Part shown: piece after piece, positions 36,256-45,405 of the stretch
Layout of the letters: every line of letters begins with the position of its first letter
How positions within the stretch are numbered: the stretch's first letter is position 1
Assembly (NCBI GenBank): GCA_945883545.1
Contig: CAMCXT010000022.1
Location: forward strand, 1 to 49,592
Source: Chitinophaga pinensis
GTDB lineage: Bacteria; Bacteroidota; Bacteroidia; M30B66
Direction of reading: 5' to 3'
DNA length: 49,592 nucleotides
Notes under the pieces: model-generated
Databases searched by the model: none
Seen by the model: only the letters and a program-made list of their open reading frames with translations
What the model was told of the DNA's origin: nothing
Translations under genes and position numbers: made by a program

Positions 36256-37683
36256 CTAGAAAACCAGCAAGCGCGTTTCAGTTAAAGCATCCATAGCATA
36301 TCGAATGCCCTCGAGTCCTTCACCTGAATCACGCAAACCTCCATATGGCATGTGATCGAGTCTAAATCCAGGCGCCGAATTGATGATTAAACTGCCTACA
36401 CGAATTTGTTGCAATGCTGTTTTCATACGATCGAGCCTTTGGGTGAAATATCCGCACTGCAAGCCAAATCGGGTATTGTTAGCCAATTCAAACGCATGAT
36501 CTGCATTTCTGCACACTTCAAAAGTGACGATTGGCCCAAAGGTTTCATCAGCATTTACTGCCATTTCTGGTGTTGTTCCAGTTAAAATAGTTGGAGCAAA
36601 AATGTTACGGTGAAAATCGATGGTTTGTCCACCAGCAATAACTGTTGCTCCACCACGAACTGCTTCTGCAACAAGACTTTCCATGCGCAACAAAGCTTCT
36701 TTAGAAATCAGAGGACCATTCAAGGTGAACTCATCGTTTGGATCTCCAGATTTAATTTTCGCAGTTTCAGAAATCAATAAATCCCTGAACACTTCTGCAA
36801 TCGATTCTACAACATACACACGCTGTGTAGAGATGCAAACTTGTCCACCATACATGAAAGCTGAAGTCGCAATTTGTCGAGCAGCATCGTGCAAATCGGC
36901 TGTTTCATCTACAATTACAGCAGCATTTCCGCCCAATTCTAGAATGCAACGTTTTTTACCTGCATCTTTTTTCAACATCCACCCTACCCGATCGCTTCCG
37001 GTGAACGAAAACACTTGATAACGTTCATCTGCAAGCATGTTAAAAGCCGTTTGGTTATCGCAAACTGTGATGTTCAATGCGCCATCAGGTAAACCGGCTT
37101 CTTGAAATGCAGCAGCGAGCGACAAAATACTCAATGGTGCTTGTGGCGGCGCTTTAAGCACAATACTGCATCCAACAGCCAATGCAGGAACAATCTTGTG
37201 TAGCGCCAGATTTAATGGGAAATTAAATGGGGAAAATGCCAAGACTGGTCCGACTGGAAACTTTGCAGTCATAGCGTGCCTTCCACGACCACGACCAAAA
37301 TCCATAGGAACAACTTCACCACTATAATTCATTACTTCACGTGCACCAACTTGAAGCGTTTGAATCGACCGTTCTACCTCAACTTTAGCCAATGAAATGG
37401 GTTTTCCTGCTTCAGCTGCAATAAGTTGAGTATAAAAATCTATTTTGGAATTTAATTGTGAAGCTACATGATTGAATATTTTGGCTTTTTGTGAAGCATC
37501 GAAATTCTTAAGTGCTGCAAAACCGCTGAGTGCTGACGAAATGAATAAATCGTGCTCTGCATTAATGGTTTGAGGAATTGAAGCCAACAAAGAACCATCA
37601 TACTTATGAAAAACATCGAGTTTATTGCTGTTTAAATTCACCAAATAACGGCCTCCACAAAAGGGAAAAGGATGCGCAATCAT
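36256..37683 (-). CDS. NAD(P)-dependent aldehyde dehydrogenase, 475 aa
   Basis: Oxidises an aldehyde to the acid. It has FSPFNFPLNLALHKIVPALAVGC, the cofactor-binding FSFTGSDRVGW, the catalytic Glu in ILELGGNAAVI and the catalytic Cys in YGGQVCISTQRVYV, then ADETFGPIVTFE and MPYGGLRDSGEG. The family label is ALDH/lactaldehyde-succinate-semialdehyde type; which aldehyde is used cannot be told. Being next to acs and on the same strand, it might feed acetate or an acid to CoA activation, but the 220-bp gap with hairpin repeats argues against one operon. Confidence 0.93.
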   Translation of the reverse strand: MIAHPFPFCGGRYLVNLNSNKLDVFHKYDGSLLASIPQTINAEHDLFISSALSGFAALKNFDASQKAKIFNHVASQLNSKIDFYTQLIAAEAGKPISLAKVEVERSIQTLQVGAREVMNYSGEVVPMDFGRGRGRHAMTAKFPVGPVLAFSPFNFPLNLALHKIVPALAVGCSIVLKAPPQAPLSILSLAAAFQEAGLPDGALNITVCDNQTAFNMLADERYQVFSFTGSDRVGWMLKKDAGKKRCILELGGNAAVIVDETADLHDAARQIATSAFMYGGQVCISTQRVYVVESIAEVFRDLLISETAKIKSGDPNDEFTLNGPLISKEALLRMESLVAEAVRGGATVIAGGQTIDFHRNIFAPTILTGTTPEMAVNADETFGPIVTFEVCRNADHAFELANNTRFGLQCGYFTQRLDRMKTALQQIRVGSLIINSAPGFRLDHMPYGGLRDSGEGLEGIRYAMDALTETRLLVF

Positions 37684-37770
37684 ATTTAAATTTTATTGGT
37701 ATATGTTAGCAGAAGTTCCAAGATCTGTTCGCGAAAACTTGAAACATCATAAGGTGAATTATTTTCCAAA

Positions 37771-39126
37771 TCAAGATTTAATTATTCGACGAGATTGAAT
37801 CGAATTACCAGAATAAATATTTAACAAATAAATCCCAGTCTTTAATTGAGAAACATTAAGCTCAATTTGATGAGAATTATATGAATTACTTATAACAATC
37901 TGCCCGAAAATATTGACAATTTCAATCTTCTCAATGGGGTTTTCCTGCTGGATTTCAAGTAATTGATCTACAGGATTTGGAAAAATTAACGACCTATTTT
38001 GATTATCATTTTCTGTGTTCACCGAAACACCAATTGAACAATTCACATAATCTTCCATGGCATTATTGGCCGACTCATAGCAAAGTGTAGTGTTTCCATC
38101 GGTACCTTCCAATAAAATCTCACTTTCATCGAAGCCAAGTATGCCCAAATAATGTTTGTAGAGCTCCGACCTCAACACCACTTTTTGCGTAAATGCGGGC
38201 GAAGAAATTGAGCGACATTCAAGTCCACCGTTGATGATGTTGTTCGTATGCGCAAATCCTTGCAAATACATTTTCGGTGCAGCATATTCACCTGATTCAG
38301 GAAGCCACACACCTTGCATTACTTGGTGACAAGAAGGCTTTGGACATTGCGGCATCATCCAAAACCAAATGGCCGATTTAAAAGCCAACACGCCATCTTG
38401 CTGCAACAGATCAGGATTGTCGAGAAGCACACTGATATCATTAAAAAGGAATTTGGAGAATTGTCCGTAATTGTAATTCCACGACAATTGAATTGGGCCT
38501 CTGCCGTAGTATCCAACATTCGGATTTGGTGGATAAGTTGAGCTGGCTTGAGAATAAGTTCCGGCTCCAGTGCTGGCATTGTAGCCTACTTCATGCACAA
38601 AATACAATCCCCAATTTGCATAATCGCCTTCAGAACCACCACCGATTGGCATTTGCCATCCACCTGTAGTTTCTTTAGAGATATTCGCTAAAAATGCAGC
38701 CAATTCTCGTTTGTTATTTTGTTCTGAATTTGTGTTGAGGAAATCAACAAAATATACATTGTTAATTGTATTTGGAACTTCCGATAAATACCATGAAACA
38801 TCTACATCAGAATAAATATAGGAAATGTTATCCAAGGTGTTTGTAACAGTAATTAGTTCACCATAAACACCCGCTTTACGTTTAATTTCTACAACATAGT
38901 TCGACATTTCATTCACCGCCTGATTCAAATTTTCGAATGAATAAAAATCAGTTGTATAACCTTGAGGATGTACACCATAAGTACCAGCCCGGCGAGGGAA
39001 TAGAGAATCCCACTGTGTAGTGCTTAACAAATTTCCCAAGTTAGAATTTTGGGCATTGAGACTTTGTAAACTTGTGAAAACGAACAATAAAATAATATTT
39101 CTTATTGAAGAAAATGATTGCTTCAT
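37771..39126 (-). CDS. Secreted GH19 chitinase-like enzyme with type IX sorting domain, 451 aa
   Basis: Signal peptide about 1-26 (ending SLNAQ) when started at ATG 39126; a frame start at 39195 would give an unlikely leader. The GH19 lysozyme-like domain (about 30-330) carries the catalytic Glu152 in NISKETTGGW and Glu179 in YFVHEVGY, with YYGRGPIQLSWNYNYGQFS, FKSAIWFWMM and SCHQVM. The family hydrolyses chitin or, in some members, peptidoglycan. The last about 75 residues are a type IX sorting domain (FPNPVDQLLEI, EIVNIFGQIV, GIYLLNIYSGN). No chitin-binding module is present. Confidence 0.9.
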   Translation of the reverse strand: MKQSFSSIRNIILLFVFTSLQSLNAQNSNLGNLLSTTQWDSLFPRRAGTYGVHPQGYTTDFYSFENLNQAVNEMSNYVVEIKRKAGVYGELITVTNTLDNISYIYSDVDVSWYLSEVPNTINNVYFVDFLNTNSEQNNKRELAAFLANISKETTGGWQMPIGGGSEGDYANWGLYFVHEVGYNASTGAGTYSQASSTYPPNPNVGYYGRGPIQLSWNYNYGQFSKFLFNDISVLLDNPDLLQQDGVLAFKSAIWFWMMPQCPKPSCHQVMQGVWLPESGEYAAPKMYLQGFAHTNNIINGGLECRSISSPAFTQKVVLRSELYKHYLGILGFDESEILLEGTDGNTTLCYESANNAMEDYVNCSIGVSVNTENDNQNRSLIFPNPVDQLLEIQQENPIEKIEIVNIFGQIVISNSYNSHQIELNVSQLKTGIYLLNIYSGNSIQSRRIIKS

Positions 39127-39238
39127 AGACACTTTGTTTTTTATCCTTTGCAAACAATTCAGGTTTAAAACAGCAACAGTTATTGAATTTTTCATGATCC
39201 GATATTTACTATAAAGTCTTAAAGATTTATCGTGTTTT

Positions 39239-40279
39239 TCATTTTATAGTGTAGCTTACATTTCTGCCTTGGCCTTGTTTTTCGATCAATCCCTTTTCGA
39301 TTAAAGCAGCTAAAATACGTTTTACTGTAGGTGATGGAATCGACAATTTATTGGAAATTTCTCCCGACTGAATATTGGGGCGATTTTGAATAATATTAAC
39401 GATTGATTTTTCTTTTGGAGAAAGTTGAGTTTCAACCCCGCTATAATTCAGTTTAGCCATTAATTGGGTTTGAATATTTGAAAGACTACTTAAAAAGAAC
39501 TGCATCCAAACAGTAACATCTTCATTGGGGCGCTGTGACTGACAACTTCTAAGCGCTTGATAATATTCGCTTTTTCGGTTTTCTATTTCGTGTTCAAAAC
39601 TCACGTAATGTATCCACTTGTATCCATTTTTAAGCAATAATAGTGTTGAAATTAATCGACTCAGTCTTCCATTTCCATCTTGGAAAGGGTGAACGCTCAA
39701 GAATTCATAAACAAGGGCTGCTATTCTGATTAAAGGATGAACTACCCTTTCAGAATTGTACCAATTGAACAATTCTCTGATTGCATCCTTTGTTGCAATC
39801 CCAGCTTCTGTTGTTTGAAAAATTAATTGTCGTGTGCCATTGGGCAATGTTGCTTCAACTGAATTACTGTGCTGCTTATAACTGCCTCTATGCCACTGGT
39901 CTTTATCACTATACTTCATTAAAGTATTGTGTAAACTTTTAACATTGCTTTCAGTAAGAACGATGCTTTGGTAAGATTCAGAAATCAAATCTAATGCTTC
40001 AAAATAACCAACAATTTCTTGCGAATCTCTATCGGTCAGTTTTGTGATATCAATCTTTTGAAGCAGCACATCAACCTCTTCATCACTCATTTTGTTGCCT
40101 TCAATTCGGTTTGATGCTCCAACACTTCTTACCGTCGCAATACTTTTTAATTCTTTTAGACTTTGACCTTCCCTTCGCTCAATCGCTGTCCAATTTGCAT
40201 CAAAGCGATCAATTTCACTTATTAAATTAATCAGCGGCCAATCAATAATTAGATTTAAATTATAAACTCCACTACTCAT
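39239..40279 (-). CDS. Fic-domain AMPylation protein with C-terminal winged helix, 346 aa
   Basis: The Fic core is complete: HPFQDGNGRLSR with catalytic His197, which transfers AMP (or another nucleotide) to a target hydroxyl. An N-terminal inhibitory motif of the (S/T)xxxE(G/N) kind is present at SNRIEG (56-61), so it is a class II self-inhibited Fic. The C-terminal about 65 residues (SPKEKSIVNIIQNRPNIQSGEISNKL) form a winged-helix DNA-binding domain. No antitoxin gene is needed or seen. Five TGATAC motifs lie right upstream and may be bound by the winged helix. Target proteins are unknown. Confidence 0.94.
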   Translation of the reverse strand: MSSGVYNLNLIIDWPLINLISEIDRFDANWTAIERREGQSLKELKSIATVRSVGASNRIEGNKMSDEEVDVLLQKIDITKLTDRDSQEIVGYFEALDLISESYQSIVLTESNVKSLHNTLMKYSDKDQWHRGSYKQHSNSVEATLPNGTRQLIFQTTEAGIATKDAIRELFNWYNSERVVHPLIRIAALVYEFLSVHPFQDGNGRLSRLISTLLLLKNGYKWIHYVSFEHEIENRKSEYYQALRSCQSQRPNEDVTVWMQFFLSSLSNIQTQLMAKLNYSGVETQLSPKEKSIVNIIQNRPNIQSGEISNKLSIPSPTVKRILAALIEKGLIEKQGQGRNVSYTIK

Positions 40280-40280
40280 T

Positions 40281-40380
40281 ATGATACGAATTGATACGCA
40301 AATATGCGATTATGATTTGAAACCACAAGCACAAAATGATACGATTTGATACACTTTTATTCGATAATGATACGAATGAT
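40281..40380. promoter_or_regulatory. Five TGATAC repeats upstream of the Fic gene
   Basis: TGATAC occurs at 40282, 40292, 40337, 40347 and 40368. Two pairs have a 10-bp period and sit within near-identical 17-base blocks (40281-40297 and 40336-40352); a half copy starts at 40367. The first block begins 2 bp from the start codon. On the Fic strand the unit reads GTATCA. This is operator-like; self-control by the Fic winged helix is inferred. Confidence 0.65.
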
Positions 40381-40472
40381 TAACCTGCTTGAATTGACGA
40401 TTCTATTTAACATTGAATATTAAAGCCAAACTAACAATCAATCAAAAACTTAAATTAGTTTAAGCGAACCAC

Positions 40473-43400
40473 TTAACGCATCAAAGTAATCGAACCAGTC
40501 TTCGTGAACCAATTGTTGTTCATCCACTGTACTTCAATAATCCATGCATAAACGTCCGATTGCACCAAACGCCCTTCGAAGGTGCCGTCCCAGCCTTTGT
40601 CGATTTCGTTCGATTCAAAAATCACTTTTCCTCGTCCATCGTACACCCACAATTTGTAAGTCTTTACGCCATTTCCACGCGGAAGAAAAACCTCATTCAA
40701 TCCATCGCCATTCACTGTAAATCCTGAAGGGACAAACAAATTGTATGGTTCCTCCAAACAAATCGTACGACTATACACATCGCTACATCCGTTGCTATCG
40801 GCTACTTCAAGGGTCACTTCATAACCACCATGAAGAATGTATTCATGTGTTGGATTTGAACCTGCTGTATAAATTAACTCCTGTGCATCACCAAATGTCC
40901 ACAATCCCTGATTAGCTCCGGTACTCAAATCGATGAAGTTGATATCTCGAATTTCGGCTGGAATACATTCCAAATCTGGATTAACGCTAAACTGTGCTTT
41001 CACCAATGGGAAGCCAGGCAAGGTAACGGATGAATCCAATGTGCAACCACTTGCTGGATCGGTCACTTCGAGCGCGTATGTATTTGACGCAAATCCAGAC
41101 AAACTTTCGCCCGATTGGTATTCATTTCCCCTCCAGTTCACTCCATACGCCTGAGCTGAAACTGGAGAAATAACTGCAAAACTAGGTTCGCCATAACACA
41201 GTCTTTCCTCGGTTTCAATGGTAAAATCAATCTTTTCCGCTACGTAAATTGAAATCGTGTCTCGAATTCGAGAACATCCATCTGTGATGGTTAAAGTGTA
41301 GTCCTTGCTAACTGGTGGACTCAATATCTGCTGTTGCAAAGGAGGTAGATTGTCGCTCCAGATATAACTGATAAAATGTCCATTTCCACCCCAAGCGGAG
41401 ATATTTACCGATGTGTAATCTCCATAACAAAGCGAATCATCATTCACGACAACTTCATAGCCAATACGCGGCGCCACGGTTACAATAGCCGAATCAACAC
41501 TGCGGCAATATCCTTCTCCAACTTCATAGATCAACAAGTGCTCACCTTCATCTGCCAAATAAGGATTGAAAAACAAGGTATCCACCAAACCAATTCCTGT
41601 GAGCGCTCCACCGAGCGGACTCACCTCTATCTCCAACAAAGTATCTACATAACAAACAGAACCACCTGGGGCGTCTAGATCGGCTTGAATGAATGGCTCC
41701 ACCTCAACAGAAATAGTATCGGAACAACCATAATTGCTCGTGTAGATGAGCTCAATTTCACCATCACCAGCTTCCGATGGTGAGAAAATACCCAAACTAT
41801 CATTCACGATTCCATCACCTGAAAAGATCCCCGGCAATGCGCTAGACTCGACTACAATTTGAATTTCCGGTGCCGATTCACAAATGGTTTCAGCTGGTGC
41901 TAACATCGATTGTTGCACAAAAAACCAAGCTGTATCGGCGCATGTATTGTTCGTGTATACCACCTGATGAATCCCATTACCCGCGATATTGGTGGAGAAA
42001 TAATCTGGTTCATCATCCTCTCCTTCCACAACTCCTAAGCCCGACCAGCTACCACCCCAAGGGTAATTCCCCATGCTGCTTCGAACCAATTCCAATTCAT
42101 TGTCACCCTTACAAAACACAAAGGTATCTTGCTCAATACGTGTGTATTCTACATAAACAATCGCCGTATCGGTGCAGCCATTTGGTAAGGTGTAAATCAC
42201 ATCAGTTTGAAAGTTTTGACCTCCATTAAAGGTTGCATCTAACAAGCCATTTGCTGGATCTACGATGCCATCGCCCGACCAAGTGCCTCCAATTGGATAA
42301 AAGTTCGCCAATTGAACAGTGCCTTCGGCTGGACAAGAATTCGAATTCCAACCTGCAAAGATCTCACGTACAAATATATCCACGTCTTGAGAACATCCAA
42401 ACAGGCTGTAAGTGATGGTGTGCAAGCCGCCTTCAGCTTCACCAGGATCGAATGTGCCCAAAAGAGAATCAACAATTCCAGGTCCCGACCATCTTCCACC
42501 TGGAGGTTGCAATGTATACGAAATAGACGCTCCGCTTTGACAGATGCTGTCGATCGCCGTTGGAACACTGGAGATATTGTCGACAAAAATCTGCAAATCT
42601 TCTGTACATCCGTTCACTGAATACGTAATAGTGAAAACTCCATTTACCGTTGGATCAAACACACCCGAAGTGCTGATTCCACTGCCCGACCATGTTCCAC
42701 CTAAAGGAGTGAATCCATTCAATTGGAAAGATGGCGAACCCGGACAAGCTGCCACTGGCAGGCCTGCATCGATAGGTAAAATATTGATCGCCACATAGGA
42801 AGAACATCCAAAAGTTTCGGTGATCGGCAAGTAATAGCCTACCTGATTGATTCCTGACGCAGCAGAATCTCCGTTGAAAACCCCAACCAATGTATCGGTT
42901 ATGCCCGAACCAAACCACCAGCCTGTATTGGGAGTCGCATCCAAATCCACCGGAGGTGCAGATTGGCATTGACTAAATGCTGGAGGCATCACAGCCGGAG
43001 TGAATACCGTTATCGTGGTACTTCCAGAAGCTGGTACCGCAGGCGAAGTGTCATCTACAGTTAAGGTGTAAGTTGTCGTGGCTACAGGACACACATTCTG
43101 TGGACCAGCATTGGGTGGAAGGCCATTCGACCAAGTGTAGGTATAGATTCCATTTCCACCTGTAACTACAGCTTCAATTTCAGTGCATTCTCCTACGCAA
43201 ATGCTATCACGTTCAGGGAATAAATTCACCACTATCGGACAATCATCTACACGGAAAGAATCGACTGTGGTGAAGGTCCACAAACTGTCGCAAGCATCGT
43301 AGTAATTGGTTGTTAGTTCAAGCTGGTAAGTGCCGCCCTGATTGAGTCCGGGCGAAAATGTAAGTGCTACTTGCTGCGTGCTATCACCGATGCAATTCAC

Positions 43401-44006
43401 TGGCGATGCAGACAGAATTCCTTGATCCATCAACCCTTCTAGGATTTCAGGACCTAATAGTTCGAAAGCTCCAGCATACACAGAGTCGCAGTGAAGCTTT
43501 TTGCTCAAATTCACCACTGCTGAAGTAGTTGAACATGCAGGAGCTGGCAAAACGGCATCAATTTGAGGCGGAACTGGAGGAATAACTTGGGTTGTCCAAC
43601 TTGCTTCCCAACCTGTACAAGCCACATTGGCATCGGTCACAAAATGCAACGAAAGACAACCTTGTGAAATTGAAATGGCTGGAGGAGGCGTTGTTCCTGA
43701 ATAGGCGGGTCCAATTTGAGGATAAGTTTCATCTGGTCCTGCGTGAAAAGTGAGCGAATCAAAGCCCACTTCCACACAGAAATAATCAAAACTCAAAGTC
43801 GTTGTGCCTGGCGCATTTAGGCAAATTGTAAATGTTTGATTGGTGTTATGAAGATAGTTCACGCCATCTCCACCGTTGTCGTATAAAATGCCTTTGCATT
43901 CTGTAACTAAAGTGTCGGACATGTTAAACTCCAGCTGTGCCGATAGATTTTCAGCCATCAGCAAGCATACAATGCCCAATAGATATGTGACCTGTTTCTT
44001 CAACAT
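40473..44006 (-). CDS. Surface protein: CUB-like domain, seven repeats, PKD-like domain and CHU_C sorting domain, 1177 aa
   Basis: Signal peptide about 1-23. A CUB-like domain follows (about 36-150; CKGILYDNGGDGVNYLHN, GFDSLTFHAGPDETYP). After a further Ig-like region come seven imperfect repeats of about 70-80 residues (about 345-870), each with a GG(T/R/S)WSGxGI-type motif, an FDP-like turn and a Tyr-x-x-x-x-Gly-Cys end. A PKD-like domain (GLWTFGDAQELIYTAG, about 1010-1090) precedes the C-terminal CHU_C/gliding-motility-associated domain (about 1091-1177; FTVNGDGLNEVFLP, YDGRGKVIFES, GWDGTFEG), a type B signal for type IX secretion. Last gene of a coupled six-gene operon; its ATG overlaps the previous stop as TAATG. 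Adhesion or polymer binding is likely. Confidence 0.9.
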   Translation of the reverse strand: MLKKQVTYLLGIVCLLMAENLSAQLEFNMSDTLVTECKGILYDNGGDGVNYLHNTNQTFTICLNAPGTTTLSFDYFCVEVGFDSLTFHAGPDETYPQIGPAYSGTTPPPAISISQGCLSLHFVTDANVACTGWEASWTTQVIPPVPPQIDAVLPAPACSTTSAVVNLSKKLHCDSVYAGAFELLGPEILEGLMDQGILSASPVNCIGDSTQQVALTFSPGLNQGGTYQLELTTNYYDACDSLWTFTTVDSFRVDDCPIVVNLFPERDSICVGECTEIEAVVTGGNGIYTYTWSNGLPPNAGPQNVCPVATTTYTLTVDDTSPAVPASGSTTITVFTPAVMPPAFSQCQSAPPVDLDATPNTGWWFGSGITDTLVGVFNGDSAASGINQVGYYLPITETFGCSSYVAINILPIDAGLPVAACPGSPSFQLNGFTPLGGTWSGSGISTSGVFDPTVNGVFTITYSVNGCTEDLQIFVDNISSVPTAIDSICQSGASISYTLQPPGGRWSGPGIVDSLLGTFDPGEAEGGLHTITYSLFGCSQDVDIFVREIFAGWNSNSCPAEGTVQLANFYPIGGTWSGDGIVDPANGLLDATFNGGQNFQTDVIYTLPNGCTDTAIVYVEYTRIEQDTFVFCKGDNELELVRSSMGNYPWGGSWSGLGVVEGEDDEPDYFSTNIAGNGIHQVVYTNNTCADTAWFFVQQSMLAPAETICESAPEIQIVVESSALPGIFSGDGIVNDSLGIFSPSEAGDGEIELIYTSNYGCSDTISVEVEPFIQADLDAPGGSVCYVDTLLEIEVSPLGGALTGIGLVDTLFFNPYLADEGEHLLIYEVGEGYCRSVDSAIVTVAPRIGYEVVVNDDSLCYGDYTSVNISAWGGNGHFISYIWSDNLPPLQQQILSPPVSKDYTLTITDGCSRIRDTISIYVAEKIDFTIETEERLCYGEPSFAVISPVSAQAYGVNWRGNEYQSGESLSGFASNTYALEVTDPASGCTLDSSVTLPGFPLVKAQFSVNPDLECIPAEIRDINFIDLSTGANQGLWTFGDAQELIYTAGSNPTHEYILHGGYEVTLEVADSNGCSDVYSRTICLEEPYNLFVPSGFTVNGDGLNEVFLPRGNGVKTYKLWVYDGRGKVIFESNEIDKGWDGTFEGRLVQSDVYAWIIEVQWMNNNWFTKTGSITLMR

Positions 44007-44464
44007 TATCGAATGATCGTGATAGGATCAGTGGTTACTGGAGCACTCCATTCGCCAGATTGATCGCGCAAACGAATGGTAAAAGTGGCCGTTTCTTGGT
44101 CGCCGATTCCGAGGAGGAACAAAGTACTCAAACGGACGCGCAGCTTGCCGCTTATATTGAGCGTATATCCTTCAGGAGCCAATGGCTTCACATGGTAAAA
44201 ATCGGGTTGACTCAAACGGCTGTCTTTTACTTCCAAATCGTTTACATCAGGATCGATGCTTCCTAAGTTCCCTTGTGAGTCTTGATACGAAATAACTACA
44301 ATCACTGAGTCTACAAACTCCTTCACAGTATCGGTCGACAAGCTCACAATGCTGATAATAGGTGCAGTATTTAGAACCGGCTCTTCCTCGTCCTTCTTGC
44401 AACTGTTGAGCAGAAAGGGCAAGGCGAGCAGCACCAATTGTATAATGGGCAGTAGGATTCTCAT
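44006..44464 (-). CDS. Small surface lipoprotein, 152 aa
   Basis: The lipobox FLLNSC is followed by KKDEEE, fitting the Lys-Asp/Glu export signal that sends Bacteroidota lipoproteins to the cell surface. The mature region is a single Ig-like beta-sandwich by appearance (PIISIVSLSTDTVKEFVDSVIVVISYQDSQGNLG, FTIRLRDQSGEWSAPV). No function is known. Overlaps both neighbours (ATGA with the upstream gene, TAATG with the CUB/CHU_C gene). Confidence 0.75.
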   Translation of the reverse strand: MRILLPIIQLVLLALPFLLNSCKKDEEEPVLNTAPIISIVSLSTDTVKEFVDSVIVVISYQDSQGNLGSIDPDVNDLEVKDSRLSQPDFYHVKPLAPEGYTLNISGKLRVRLSTLFLLGIGDQETATFTIRLRDQSGEWSAPVTTDPITIIR

Positions 44465-45405
44465 TGTTCGCCTACTTGAAATGAATAATAGTTTCGAATA
44501 TGTTCAGCGCTGTTCACCGAAGGAATCTCAGTAACAACAGGCTGATCGTCTTGCACATATACCCGAATAAATTGCTTTTGATACAAGGTTAATCCACTCA
44601 CGGGTAAGGTAATTTTGTGCTGATAATTCACCTGATTTCCAGAATATCCAACCTGCGAAACCCCAGCAATAGCAGTTAAACTAAGTTCAGGAAGTGCCGA
44701 AAAATTGTTGAGCGTAGCTCCCGTTTTAAGCTTCAACACGCCAAGTTGATTTACAGGTGTATTGTCATCGCTGATTGATACGTAAACATCGATGCTTGAA
44801 GTACCTATTGGAACCACCAAAGCGCCTGTAGAAACATTCCTTTCTAACGGTACTGAGCCCCCTGAAACAGTAATGAAGATACCGTTGAGTTGTGGCGCCA
44901 AGTTGCTTGTTCCCGGCGAATTGCCGTAAAGATCTTTCGCTCCGTTTTGAATCCAATTGCGAACGTTCTGAATGTACTCGTTGCGTTTGGCGTCCCAATC
45001 GCTTCCTGGTTCCACTACAAGCGGCATGATTCCAGACTGTCCGTCGATGTCGGTCATTAATCGCGTAATCAAAACGCCTGCATCTGGATCTCCTGGCACG
45101 ACCCGATAGTCGAAGGTTCCTTGCGGGTTATTTTTTATCACCGGTTGAAGCACCAAGGTATTGTAAGTGCTTTGAATGGTTCGAAAATCTGGTTCGAAAG
45201 TGCCATCATGACAACCCGAATTGGCACAGGTAGGTTGAAAGATGTTCTTGTGCAAACCTGCAATCGAATTTGGATCAGGTGAATATGTATCCTCTTCGCT
45301 CTCAGGCGCCTTGTTCTGAGGTAGATCGTAAGGATTCTCAACTGCTTCGTCCTTCTTGCAGCCAACCATGGCGAACAAGAGGAATAAAATCAACCACTGC
45401 TTCAT
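44461..45405 (-). CDS. Lipoprotein with possible c-type haem site (CANSGCH), 314 aa
   Basis: The lipobox FAMVGC is followed by KKDEA. At about residues 49-66 LHKNIFQPTCANSGCHDG resembles the haem segment of planctomycete and Bacteroidota cytochrome-like proteins; the spacing is CX4CH rather than CXXCH. Then FRTIQSTYNTLVLQPV and a Met (SGIMPLV) that could be the distal ligand. The rest (about 165-314) is beta-rich and Ig-like. Haem binding is inferred and needs proof. Overlaps the DUF1501 gene and the next lipoprotein gene by ATGA each. Confidence 0.7.
   Translation of the reverse strand: MKQWLILFLLFAMVGCKKDEAVENPYDLPQNKAPESEEDTYSPDPNSIAGLHKNIFQPTCANSGCHDGTFEPDFRTIQSTYNTLVLQPVIKNNPQGTFDYRVVPGDPDAGVLITRLMTDIDGQSGIMPLVVEPGSDWDAKRNEYIQNVRNWIQNGAKDLYGNSPGTSNLAPQLNGIFITVSGGSVPLERNVSTGALVVPIGTSSIDVYVSISDDNTPVNQLGVLKLKTGATLNNFSALPELSLTAIAGVSQVGYSGNQVNYQHKITLPVSGLTLYQKQFIRVYVQDDQPVVTEIPSVNSAEHIRNYYSFQVGEQ

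Noticed and set aside
39239-40279. Fic gene as half of a two-gene toxin-antitoxin pair
   Set aside because: The inhibitory SNRIEG motif is inside the Fic protein itself and no small antitoxin gene adjoins it.
40933-42969. Several open frames on both strands inside the CUB/CHU_C gene
   Set aside because: They are shadows of the repeat region; the minus-strand 1177-residue frame carries all domain signatures.
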